Part shown: positions 1 through 6,754 of the stretch, piece by piece
How positions within the stretch are numbered: position 1 is the stretch's first letter
Layout of the letters: the number at the start of each line of letters is the position of its first letter
From: Planctomycetota bacterium
Lineage (GTDB): Bacteria > Planctomycetota > Phycisphaerae > FEN-1346
DNA: 8,697 nt
Direction: 5' to 3'
Assembly (NCBI GenBank): GCA_026387055.1
Contig: JAPLML010000413.1
Location: 1 to 8,697 of the forward strand
The notes under the pieces: generated by a model
The model's database searches: none
What the model saw: the letters and a program-made list of their open reading frames with translations, nothing else
What the model was told of the DNA's origin: nothing
Position numbers and translations under genes: made by a program

Positions 1-168
1 CGAGTTCATGAGCTCGCCCAAAGCACCCCAAGCGACCAGGAGTTCGTGGGCTACGACGTCATGAGCTACGTGCTCGTCTACAAGGACGACGAGCGGCGGG
101 GACGACCGTTCGAGACCTGGACGGGCAGCCTCGGCCAGGGACGATCTCCGGGGCAGGAAGTGGCATGA
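1..168 (+). CDS. Possible 3' end of an unidentified gene (partial)
   Basis: Frame 1 is open from the window edge to a TGA at 166-168, giving 55 residues that include VGYDVMSYVLVYKDDERRG. I do not recognise the protein. Up to about base 110 the codons favour C or G in the third position (GAG CTC, TAC GAC GTC, TAC GTG CTC GTC TAC), which looks like real coding. After that the bias fades, and the last 15 or so residues look like run-on. The stop lies where the opposite-strand methylase homology ends (about base 170), so this may be the tail of a foreign gene fused to the methylase remnant, with a stop reached by chance. The - strand frame of the methylase is also open here, but it does not read like methylase. 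Being partial and short, it supports no function. Confidence 0.3.
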   Translation, partial: RVHELAQSTPSDQEFVGYDVMSYVLVYKDDERRGRPFETWTGSLGQGRSPGQEVA

Positions 169-829
169 CGCCCTGGCGGGCCACGTCGAACGACTGGTGA
201 TGCATCAGGCCGCGATGGGCGTCGGACGCCGGGAAGGATGAGAGACCGGCCGCGATGGCGTTGTTGCTCCTGGGTTCGACCTTGACGTTGTACGGCGGGT
301 CGGTGTTACACAGGTGGACCTTGGCCCCATCCAGGAGGCGGTGGTTCCCCAGGATCCACGGGTCGCCGGGCTGCGTGATCAGCTCATCGGGCGGCGCCGG
401 CACGGCATCGGGGTCCGTCAGGCCCTCGTCGCCGGAGGGCGCAAGGATCGCGCCCAGTTCCTCCGGGGCGAACCCGAGGAGCGAGAGGTCGAAGTCCATG
501 CCCGCCAGGTCCTTGAATTCCAGTGGCAGAAGGTCGTAGTTCCACTCCGCCAGCGTCGCGGTCTGGCTGTCGGCGAACCTGTACGCCTTCACCTGGGCCA
601 GCGTCAGCTCCGTGGCGACGTGCACCGGGACCTGCTTCAGGCCCAGTTTCTGAGCGGCCTTCCACCGCGTGTGGCCGACGATGATGACGCCCTCGGGGTC
701 CACCACGATGGGTTGGCGGAACCCGAACTCCTGCAGGCTCTTCGCCACGGCTTCGACCGCCTGATCGTTCAGTTGGGGGTTCTGCTCATACGGCCGGATC
801 GTCTCGATGCCTCGCAGTTCAACCTTCAT
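59..829 (-). pseudogene. Truncated ParB-domain DNA methylase of phage type
   Basis: Intact relatives are DNA adenine or cytosine-N4 methyltransferases with an N-terminal ParB/Srx-like nuclease fold, common in prophages. The ATG at 829 follows an AAGAGG ribosome site six bases upstream. Residues 1-125 are the ParB-like part, with VGHTRWKAAQKLGL at 51-64. Residues 155-165 read GDPWILGNHRL, and the catalytic DPPY motif is at 177-180, followed by NVKVEPRSNNAIAAG. Family-like sequence stops at about residue 220 (base 170). The last 36 residues are arginine- and proline-rich and look like an accidental frame running to the stop at 59. The C-terminal half, with the FxGxG AdoMet loop, is absent, so the protein should be inactive. 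From memory of the family, about 14 residues between HRLL and DGAK are also missing, as if deleted between two RLL-coding repeats. Identification is firm; the route of decay is inferred. Confidence 0.78.
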
Positions 830-844
830 GTTCGCCTCTTTCTC

Positions 845-873
845 TTGACTTCGCACCTTGCATCGATCAGAAT
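845..873 (+). promoter_or_regulatory. Candidate sigma70 promoter, divergent from the methylase
   Basis: A -35 box TTGACT (845-850) lies 17 bases before a -10-like box CAGAAT (868-873). The first matches consensus at 5 of 6 positions and the second at 4 of 6. It points away from the methylase, whose start is at 829, and towards the terminator at 917-956. No gene lies between, so it would drive only a short RNA. It rests on box matches alone. Confidence 0.35.
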
Positions 874-888
874 CCCGGCAACGCTGTA

Positions 889-911
889 TCATGCGGGACG
901 GTCCCGCATGA
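889..911. repeat. 23-bp perfect palindrome upstream of the methylase
   Basis: Two 11-base arms, TCATGCGGGAC and GTCCCGCATGA, match perfectly around a single G. It sits about 60 bases upstream of the methylase start and 5 bases before the terminator stem. So short a centre suits a dimeric repressor operator in DNA; as RNA it would fold with a 3-base loop. Which role applies cannot be told from the sequence. Confidence 0.6.
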
Positions 912-916
912 CTTTC

Positions 917-956
917 GCAGTGGTCGGATGTCCCCCCGTCCGGCCACTGCTTTTTT
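917..956 (+). terminator. Strong intrinsic terminator on the + strand
   Basis: A 12-bp stem, GCAGTGGTCGGA (917-928) with TCCGGCCACTGC (939-950), contains one G-T wobble and closes a 10-base C-rich loop. Six T residues (951-956) follow at once. This is a textbook rho-independent terminator for + strand transcription. On the - strand no T-tract follows it. No + strand gene clearly precedes it, which is why a short RNA is proposed at 880-956. Confidence 0.72.
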
Positions 957-1335
957 CTGCGCCCGGGCCGGCCCCCGACCGCCCACGTTCGCCCCGGGGC
1001 AACGGGAATAACCAACTTGGGGTTGTCAACCAGAGAATCCGAGAGTTTGAAACGGTTGCTACTGCTCATCAACGGCAACCCGTGCCGCTGCTCGTGGCCG
1101 CCCACGAAGGAGAGAGCGCGGCGGCGCGGGCGGGCAGCGAGAAAAGGGCCGTGGTTGCTGGCCGAAACGCGAAAACCCCGCCGGCTCTCTCCTACGGGGT
1201 TCTCCGTTAACCAACTCGACCACGGATTCCGTGGAAAAAGTCTTGGCTCACCACTAACCTATCAGAATCCGCCGCCCGGTCTTCCGGTCATGGCTGATGC
1301 TGGCCATTCTCACCGCTCGTTTCTCCGCCTTAGCC
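957..1335. other. Intergenic region without a recognisable gene
   Basis: No frame here shows domain-like protein sequence. It holds several small inverted repeats: GGTTGC/GCAACC around 1053-1080, CCACGGA/TCCGTGG near 1220-1235, and a possible - strand terminator at 1172-1201. I checked the stretch near 1200-1235 as a tRNA because it has a D-arm-like run on the - strand, but no cloverleaf closes. It is probably the 3' trailer of the two-component operon plus decayed accessory DNA. Confidence 0.5.
1172..1201 (-). terminator. Possible terminator of the two-component operon
   Basis: Read on the - strand, AACCCCG (1201-1195) pairs with CGGGGTT (1180-1174) around a 14-base loop, and two more T residues follow. 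The 7-bp stem and short T-run make it a modest candidate. It lies 134 bases beyond the response-regulator stop and is the best hairpin I found for ending that transcript. Confidence 0.33.
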
Positions 1336-2721
1336 TTAGCCTTCGCTTTCGCCGCCGTCTTGGATGCCGTAGCGTTTCATCTTCTTATACAGCGTCGTCC
1401 GATTGATCCCGAGGGCTCCGGCGGTGGCCTGCCGCTTGCCGTGAAAGACCTTCAGGGCGCGCAGGATGATCTGCTTCTCCGGCCCTTCGATCGCCTTCTT
1501 GAGGGGAATCACCTCCCCATTGCCATTGATTCCGTTGCCGTTCTCCACGGCCCGAATCTCTTCCGGAAGGTCCTCGACGGCGACCTGGGGGTTCCGGGTC
1601 AGAATGACGGCGCGCTCAATCACGTTTTCGAGCTGGCGGACGTTCCCCGGCCAATCGAACATCTGGAGCCGCCGCAGGGCGTCGGGCTTGAACCCGGCCA
1701 CCCGCCGGCCGGTCCGCTCGCAGTGGCGCCGCAGAAAGTGCTCGGCCAGAACCGGGATGTCGCCGAGGCGCTCCCGCAGCGGCGAGAGGTTGATCGTCAC
1801 CACGTTGACGCGGTAATACAGGTCCTGGCGGAACTTGCCCTGCTGGACCAGCGCGGCCAGGTCCTGGTTGGTGGCCAGGATGCACCGCACGTCGGCCCGC
1901 TGGGTCTTCGCGCCCCCCACGGGCTCGAACTCGAAATCCTGGAGGACGCGAAGCAGCTTGACCTGGAGGGCGGGCGTGGCCGTCGAGACCTCGTCGAGGA
2001 AGATGCTGCCGCCGTCGGCCTGCTTGAACTTGCCCGCCTTGTCGCTGACGGCCCCTGTGAACGCGCCGCGGACGTGGCCGAACAGTTCGCTCTCCAGCAA
2101 GGTCTCGGGCAGGGCCCCGCACGCGACCTCGACGAACGGCTTGTCGCGCCGGTTCGACCGCTGATGGATCGCGCGGGCAATCATGCTCTTGCCCGTGCCG
2201 CTCTCGCCCGTCATGAGGATCGTGGTCGGCGTGTCGGCCACGGCCTCGATGAGGTCAAACACCTTGAGCATCTTATAGTCCTGGCCGACAACGTTTTCGA
2301 GGCTGTACCGCTCGGCCAGCTGGCGCCGGAGCGACCGGTTCTCGGCCGTCAGCGCCTGCTGCCGGAGGGCACGCTCGACGACCAGCTTGATCTCGTCGTC
2401 GATGATCGGCTTGGTCATGTAGTCGAACGCGCCTCGCTTGATCGCCTCGACGGCGTTTTCGATGGTCCCGTACCCCGTGACCATGACGACGGCCGTCTCG
2501 GGATAGCGGTTGCGGATCATCTTGAGAAGCGCCAGGCCGTCGGTCTCGGGCATCGAGACGTCGGCAATGACCACCTGGAACTCGCCGGCCGCGAGCTGGG
2601 CCGAGGCCTCGGCGTAGTTGCGGGCCGTGGTCACGCCGTACCCCTCGAGGCGCAGGAACTCCGAGAGACTGGTCAGAATGAGTTCGTCGTCATCGACGAC
2701 GAGTATTCGCGCGGTTGGCAT
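1336..2721 (-). CDS. NtrC-family sigma54-dependent response regulator
   Basis: This 461-residue cytoplasmic DNA-binding protein activates sigma54 RNA polymerase once phosphorylated by its kinase. Domains in order: receiver (1-120) with acidic VDDDE at 9-13, phosphoacceptor Asp54 in IADVSMPE and Lys104 in TKP; AAA+ domain (about 143-370) with Walker A GESGTGKS at 172-179, the sigma54-contacting loop GAFTGA at 219-224 and Walker B IFLDE at 240-244; and a Fis-type helix-turn-helix at the C-terminus (about 410-453, ending INRTTLYKKMKRYGI). Every key residue is present and the length is normal for the family. The ATG at 2721 has a strong GAGGAGGGG ribosome site. It is the second gene of an operon, 78 bases after the kinase stop, which makes that kinase its likely partner. 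It resembles AtoC/ZraR/NtrC, but the target genes cannot be inferred, so no symbol is given. Confidence 0.95.
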   Translation of the reverse strand: MPTARILVVDDDELILTSLSEFLRLEGYGVTTARNYAEASAQLAAGEFQVVIADVSMPETDGLALLKMIRNRYPETAVVMVTGYGTIENAVEAIKRGAFDYMTKPIIDDEIKLVVERALRQQALTAENRSLRRQLAERYSLENVVGQDYKMLKVFDLIEAVADTPTTILMTGESGTGKSMIARAIHQRSNRRDKPFVEVACGALPETLLESELFGHVRGAFTGAVSDKAGKFKQADGGSIFLDEVSTATPALQVKLLRVLQDFEFEPVGGAKTQRADVRCILATNQDLAALVQQGKFRQDLYYRVNVVTINLSPLRERLGDIPVLAEHFLRRHCERTGRRVAGFKPDALRRLQMFDWPGNVRQLENVIERAVILTRNPQVAVEDLPEEIRAVENGNGINGNGEVIPLKKAIEGPEKQIILRALKVFHGKRQATAGALGINRTTLYKKMKRYGIQDGGESEG

Positions 2722-2761
2722 AGGCCCCTCCTCGACGTGTTCGCATCGGCGTCTATGCGGA

Positions 2762-2795
2762 GTCTCCCGCCGCTCCCGCGGCGGGCTCGATGGTG
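2762..2795. repeat. GC-rich palindromic repeat between kinase and regulator genes
   Basis: CCCGCCGC (2766-2773) and GCGGCGGG (2778-2785) form a perfect 8-bp stem around TCCC in the 78-base gap between the two genes. Its start, GTCTCCCGCC, equals 6428-6437, and its end at 2782-2795 matches 6442-6455 at 12 of 14 positions. It is therefore probably a copy of the repeat found upstream of the toxin-antitoxin pair. In the operon mRNA the hairpin could affect stability or the ratio of kinase to regulator; that is inference. Confidence 0.5.
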
Positions 2796-2799
2796 CTTG

Positions 2800-4485
2800 C
2801 TACTTGCAGCCGCATGCCCCGGGCGCGAGGGGAATGCGCACGGCGAACACCGCGCCGCCCTGCGGCCGGTTCGATGCCGAAATCGTCCCCCCCTGCTTCT
2901 CCACCAGGTCCCGCGAAATCACCAACCCCAGCCCGGTGCCCTTGCCGTTCGCCTTGAGGCTGAAGAACGGCTCGAACAGGCGGGCGAGCGCCTCCGGCGG
3001 GATGCCCGGACCGGAATCGGCCACCTCGATCACGAGCGCATCGGCCTGACACCGGGCGGAGATGCCGACCCGGCCGCCCGATGGACTCGCCTCCACGGCA
3101 TTCTTCGCCAGGTTCAAGACCACCTGGTAAAGGGTGCTGCTCTTGAGGGGCAACAGGGCGGCATCGCAATGGATGTCGATGGCCACGCCCCCCTTCTCGG
3201 CGGCCGGGGCCAACGCGTGAATGACCTCCGTGAGAGTCTCGCGAATGGGCATCGGGTCGCCAGTGCCGCTGGTGCTGCGCGAGAACGCCAGCAGGTCGCG
3301 GACGATCATGACCATGCGCATCAGGCCCTTGTGGGCCTCGGCCAGGTATTTCTCCACCCGCTCGCGGTCGGCTGCCGCATCGCCCTGGGTCGAGCCCGCC
3401 TCCGCCCGTCGGGCCAGGTTCACGAGACGGATGATGTCGTCGAGCGGGTTATTGATCTCGTGGGCCACCATGGCGGCCAGGCGCCCCACGCCGGCGAGCC
3501 GCTCGGATACCGCCAGCCGCCGCTCCATGTGCACTCGCTGGGTCACGTCCTCGACGATCAGGACCCCCCCCCCCACGCTCCGCCTGCCGCTCCTGAGGGG
3601 CGAGCACGACAGGTTCAGCCGCACAGGCTCGCGGCCGGGCCGCACCAGCCCGACCTCCTCGGCCAGCCAGGGCTTCTGCATGTTGACCACGTCGCGAAGG
3701 CCGACTTCCCAGTCCGGGTCGCTGCGCCCCAGGTCGGTCCGCCGGGCCGACTCCAGCACCGACCGGTCCTCCGGCCACAGGCGGTCGGCGGCAGCGTTGC
3801 GAAAACCGACGCGGAACTCGCGGTCGAAGACGATGATGCCCACGGGGGCCGACTCGAACAGATCCTCATTGAACGTCCGAAGGCGCTCAAGCTCGGCGGT
3901 CGCCCGGGTCAGCTCGGCCATAGCCTCGGCCATACGCCGGCCCATGTCCTGGCGGAACTCCGCGTGAAGCAGAGAGGTCTCCAGGGCCATCGCCACCACA
4001 CTGCCAACCGCCTCCATCAGGGCCACATCGGCCTCGGGGAAGGCATCGCCGGCGGCCCAGTCGCCGAGGACCAGAAGGCCCTGGATGTCGGTCGGACCTG
4101 CTATCGGTATGACCGCCAGACCCTGCCAATCGGCGAAGGGGCTCGACCCAAGGGCCAGGGCTGGATCGAGAAGCACCAGCGGCCGATGGTCGCGAAGGAC
4201 GGCAACCCGAACGGCGTCAAGCGCCAGGAGACGCGCCGGGTCCAGGCCCTCAGCTCTGCCAACTGCGGGACCAAGGCGGATGCTTCCGGTCGTGCCGTCG
4301 CGGGGGCAAACGGCACCGGTTGTACACCGAAACATACGCAGCGCATACTCCAGTGTCTGCCTCTGAAGGACATCGGGGTCTTTCAAGGAAGCCAGGCCGC
4401 CGGCGAGCTCCGCCAGAAGGCGGATCCCTCTGAGGTGCTCCGTCGAGACAGACTTGGCGCACGATGGCTGTTTCGCTTTTTCCAC
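2800..4485 (-). CDS. Soluble sensor histidine kinase (GAF-PAS-HisKA-HATPase)
   Basis: This 561-residue kinase autophosphorylates on histidine and should pass the phosphate to the regulator encoded just downstream. An N-terminal GAF-like region (about 20-175) leads through a helical linker (about 176-208) to a PAS domain (about 205-320, starting FNEDLFESAPVGIIVFD). The dimerisation domain has His342 in MVAHEINNP. The ATPase domain has the N box around LNLAKNAVEA (457-466), DSGPGI (490-495), FEPFF (504-508) and GKGTGLGL (514-521). There is no membrane segment, so it senses a cytoplasmic signal through GAF or PAS. The tail ends in GACGCK, two closely spaced cysteines of unknown meaning. I chose the GTG at 4485 because GAGG lies five bases upstream and the proposed promoter (4539-4566) lies beyond it. 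The same frame is open to 4638, but that stretch runs through the promoter and operator. It is NtrB-like in layout; the signal is unknown. Confidence 0.92.
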   Translation of the reverse strand: MEKAKQPSCAKSVSTEHLRGIRLLAELAGGLASLKDPDVLQRQTLEYALRMFRCTTGAVCPRDGTTGSIRLGPAVGRAEGLDPARLLALDAVRVAVLRDHRPLVLLDPALALGSSPFADWQGLAVIPIAGPTDIQGLLVLGDWAAGDAFPEADVALMEAVGSVVAMALETSLLHAEFRQDMGRRMAEAMAELTRATAELERLRTFNEDLFESAPVGIIVFDREFRVGFRNAAADRLWPEDRSVLESARRTDLGRSDPDWEVGLRDVVNMQKPWLAEEVGLVRPGREPVRLNLSCSPLRSGRRSVGGGVLIVEDVTQRVHMERRLAVSERLAGVGRLAAMVAHEINNPLDDIIRLVNLARRAEAGSTQGDAAADRERVEKYLAEAHKGLMRMVMIVRDLLAFSRSTSGTGDPMPIRETLTEVIHALAPAAEKGGVAIDIHCDAALLPLKSSTLYQVVLNLAKNAVEASPSGGRVGISARCQADALVIEVADSGPGIPPEALARLFEPFFSLKANGKGTGLGLVISRDLVEKQGGTISASNRPQGGAVFAVRIPLAPGACGCK

Positions 4486-4530
4486 AATCCCCTCGGGTGA
4501 CGTGAAGGCGACGAAGCCCCGGGTGCGACT

Positions 4531-4550
4531 ATGTTGTAAAAATACAACAT
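4531..4550. promoter_or_regulatory. Dyad operator overlapping the kinase promoter
   Basis: Perfect 8-base arms ATGTTGTA and TACAACAT flank AAAA. The site covers the proposed -10 box (4539-4544) and start point of the kinase operon. The inner pattern TTGTA-N4-TACAA has the same spacing as sites of the CRP/FNR family (FNR: TTGAT-N4-ATCAA). A bound dimer here would block the polymerase. The T-run after it on the + strand could suggest a terminator, but the stem is AT-rich and no + strand gene precedes it. Confidence 0.5.
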
Positions 4551-4566
4551 TTTTCCTCAAAGTCAA
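4539..4566 (-). promoter_or_regulatory. Candidate sigma70 promoter of the kinase-regulator operon
   Basis: On the - strand, TTGACT (4566-4561) is followed after 16 bases by TATTTT (4544-4539). Matches to consensus are 5 of 6 and 4 of 6. Transcription would begin near 4532, leaving a leader of about 47 bases before the GTG at 4485. This fits the ribosome site there and argues against upstream starts. Confidence 0.55.
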
Positions 4567-4658
4567 ATCGGTCGGGCAAGTATTCGTGGGGGTAAAGCGG
4601 GCCCTACGCCCGACTTGAAAACGAGCCCACCACGCCACGGCGAGACTTCGAGAAGCTT

Positions 4659-4706
4659 GGCGGCTAAATGTACGTTTGCGCCATTTAGCCGCCCGGCTTG
4701 CCGGGC
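4659..4706. repeat. Two overlapping hairpins in the divergent control region
   Basis: GGCGGCTAAATG (4659-4670) and CATTTAGCCGCC (4682-4693) form a perfect 12-bp stem with an 11-base loop. A second perfect stem, GCCCGG and CCGGGC (4691-4706) around CTTG, shares bases 4691-4693 with the first, so both cannot fold fully together. The structure lies upstream of both divergent promoters and is not in either predicted leader. No T-tract follows on either strand. It could be a repeat element, the footprint of a small mobile element, or part of an undetected transcript. Confidence 0.6.
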
Positions 4707-4733
4707 GCGTGTTGTCGTACCCACGAAACGCAA

Positions 4734-4762
4734 TTGACGCGGCACTACAGGCATCCTATACT
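4734..4762 (+). promoter_or_regulatory. Sigma70 promoter of purE-mtnA
   Basis: TTGACG (4734-4739), a 17-base spacer and TATACT (4757-4762) match consensus at 5 of 6 positions each with ideal spacing, in an otherwise GC-rich region. Transcription should start near 4769, about 22 bases before the purE start. So short a leader leaves no room for a purine riboswitch. Confidence 0.75.
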
Positions 4763-4791
4763 CGTCTGATGACCCTTTGGAGGGAATCCCT

Positions 4792-5302
4792 GTGAGTCCC
4801 AAGAAGGCTGCTCCGCCGCGAGTCGGCATCATCCTGGGAAGCGAATCCGATCTCGAGACCATGCGGCCGTGTGCCACCACGCTCGCCGAGTTCGGGATTC
4901 CCTACGAGCTTCGGGTCATCTCTGCTCACCGGACGCCCGACAAGGCCCATGAGTACGCCACGAGCGCCGCCGGACGGGGCTTGGCGGTGATCATCGCCGC
5001 GGCCGGGGGCGCCGCACACCTCGCAGGCGTCCTGGCCAGCCTGACCCCCCTGCCCGTCATCGGCGTGCCCATGCCCACGACCGGCCTCGGCGGGCTCGAC
5101 AGCCTTCTTTCGACCGTCCAGATGCCCGGCGGCGTGCCGGTGGCCACGGTCGCCCTCGGCAAGGGCGGACCCGTCAATGCCGCGATCCTGGCCGCCCAGA
5201 TCCTCGCGATGGCGGACCCCGCCCTTCGCGAGAAGATCGTGCAGTACAAGGTCCGCCTGGCGGAGCATGTCGCCATCGCCGACGAGAACGTGAGGGCCGG
5301 GC

Positions 5303-5310
<8 letters not shown>
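4792..5310 (+). CDS. purE: N5-carboxyaminoimidazole ribonucleotide mutase PurE
   Basis: PurE catalyses the carboxylation step of purine synthesis that yields 4-carboxyaminoimidazole ribonucleotide, in the cytoplasm, usually as an octamer. The 172-residue length matches E. coli PurE (169). Visible motifs are GSESD at 16-20, SAHRTP at 44-49 with the catalytic-type His46, AGGAAHLAG at 71-79, and MPGGVPVATV towards the C-terminus. The GTG at 4792 is chosen because GGAGGG (4779-4784) lies seven bases upstream; an in-frame TTG at 4777 would overlap that site. It is the first gene behind a strong promoter and its stop overlaps the mtnA start. The partner gene purK is not in the window, so whether this is the PurK-dependent mutase or a direct CO2-using carboxylase (class II) is open. 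Confidence 0.96.
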
Positions 5311-6346
<1,036 letters not shown>

Positions 6347-6351
6347 GCCTT

Positions 6352-6389
6352 GAGCTGCGAGCTACGGCCTGGCTCGAAGCTCGCGGCTC
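6352..6389 (+). terminator. Hairpin downstream of mtnA, possible terminator
   Basis: GAGCTGCGAGCT (6352-6363) pairs with AGCTCGCGGCTC (6378-6389) over 12 bp with one G-T wobble and a 14-base loop, starting five bases after the mtnA stop. No T-tract follows. It could stop transcription with Rho, or protect the mRNA 3' end. The sequence is also repetitive (GAGCTGCGAGCT), so it may simply be a repeat. Confidence 0.42.
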
Positions 6390-6418
6390 GCGAGGCAAGC
6401 GCACTTCACCGATGTGGC

Positions 6419-6455
6419 GCGCGGCGGGTCTCCCGCCCCGCCGGGCTCAACGGTG
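6419..6455. repeat. GC-rich palindromic repeat upstream of the toxin-antitoxin pair
   Basis: The centre GGCGGG-TCT-CCCGCC (6423-6437) is a perfect 6-bp stem. Read on the - strand, 6439-6419 matches 8541-8561 at 18 of 21 positions. On the + strand, 6428-6437 equals 2762-2771, and 6442-6455 matches 2782-2795 at 12 of 14. It ends two bases before the -35 box of the toxin-antitoxin promoter. Confidence 0.55.
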
Positions 6456-6457
6456 TA

Positions 6458-6486
6458 TTGACGGGCCCTGCCACCGGCGTTAGGAT
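6458..6486 (+). promoter_or_regulatory. Candidate sigma70 promoter of the toxin-antitoxin operon
   Basis: TTGACG (6458-6463), a 17-base spacer and TAGGAT (6481-6486) match consensus at 5 of 6 and 4 of 6 positions. Transcription would start near 6493, about 31 bases before the antitoxin ATG. A short inverted repeat CGGTG/CACCG (6451-6455, 6472-6476) spans the -35 box and might be an autoregulatory site, but it is weak. Confidence 0.5.
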
Positions 6487-6523
6487 GATGCTCGATCAAG
6501 GCGCCGTTGGCGAGGAATCACTT

Positions 6524-6754
6524 ATGACCGAACGCATCGAAGTCAACCCGAACATCCACTTCGGCAAGCCCTGCGTCGCGCGCACGCGGATTCCCGTCGT
6601 GGACGTCCTGGAACTGGTGGGCCAGGGGATCCCGTTTGACCAGATCATCCGGGATTGCTACCCGGACCTGGAAACAGAGGACATCCGGGCCTGCATCCGC
6701 TACGCCATTGAGGTCCTGGGCGCCGAGGACCTGCACATCGCGTTCACCCCGTGA
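6524..6754 (+). CDS. DUF433 family antitoxin
   Basis: This 76-residue protein has the classic DUF433 opening: MTERIEVNPNIHFGKPCV, then ARTRIPVVDVLELV, a GIPFDQIIRDCYPDLETEDIRA helix-turn-helix-like part, and a helix ending AIEVLGAED. Members usually precede a DUF5615 or other PIN-like gene and are regarded as antitoxins that bind the toxin and often the operon's own DNA. Here a DUF5615 gene follows with a 4-base overlap. The ATG at 6524 is chosen because GAGGA lies seven bases upstream, the family normally starts at this point, and the upstream ATGs (6485, 6488) fall at or near the predicted -10 box. Family assignment is firm; antitoxin activity rests on family knowledge and context. Confidence 0.9.
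   Translation: MTERIEVNPNIHFGKPCVARTRIPVVDVLELVGQGIPFDQIIRDCYPDLETEDIRACIRYAIEVLGAEDLHIAFTP

Larger units (their letters stand above)
880..956 (+). ncRNA. Candidate small structured RNA (about 77 nt)
   Basis: A transcript from the promoter at 845-873 would start near base 880 and stop at the T-tract at 951-956. It would be two stem-loops joined by CTTTC: the perfect inverted repeat at 889-911, then the terminator hairpin at 917-950. There is no meaningful reading frame. A compact promoter, hairpin and terminator with nothing coding is how small RNAs such as regulatory or phage-borne RNAs often look. The alternative is that the terminator belongs to a lost upstream gene and the palindrome is a protein-binding site. 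I do not recognise a known family, and it does not fold as a tRNA. Confidence 0.28.

Noticed and set aside
830..1105. Upstream extension of the methylase frame (92 more residues)
   Set aside because: The ATG at 829 has a good ribosome site and begins the typical ParB-domain sequence. The upstream part runs through the terminator and palindrome and resembles no protein.
1195..1260. Possible tRNA on the - strand
   Set aside because: A D-arm-like run (GTCGAGTTGGTTAAC) is present, but no acceptor stem, anticodon arm or T arm closes around it.
1297..4500. Very long open frame (over 1,000 codons) on the + strand
   Set aside because: It lies opposite the kinase and regulator genes, whose domains are unmistakable. 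High GC content with C/G third positions removes stops from the antisense frame. Its sequence shows no domain and is rich in Leu, Arg, Gly, His and Asp, as expected of an antisense artefact.
4531..4556. Intrinsic terminator on the + strand (hairpin followed by five T)
   Set aside because: The stem is AT-rich and weak, no + strand gene precedes it, and the same bases fit better as an operator over a - strand promoter.
4486..4638. Longer kinase start at 4638
   Set aside because: The extra 51 residues cross the predicted promoter and dyad operator and show no domain. The GTG at 4485 has its own ribosome site.
4707..4791. Purine riboswitch ahead of purE
   Set aside because: The promoter at 4734-4762 leaves only about 22 bases of leader, too short for an aptamer.
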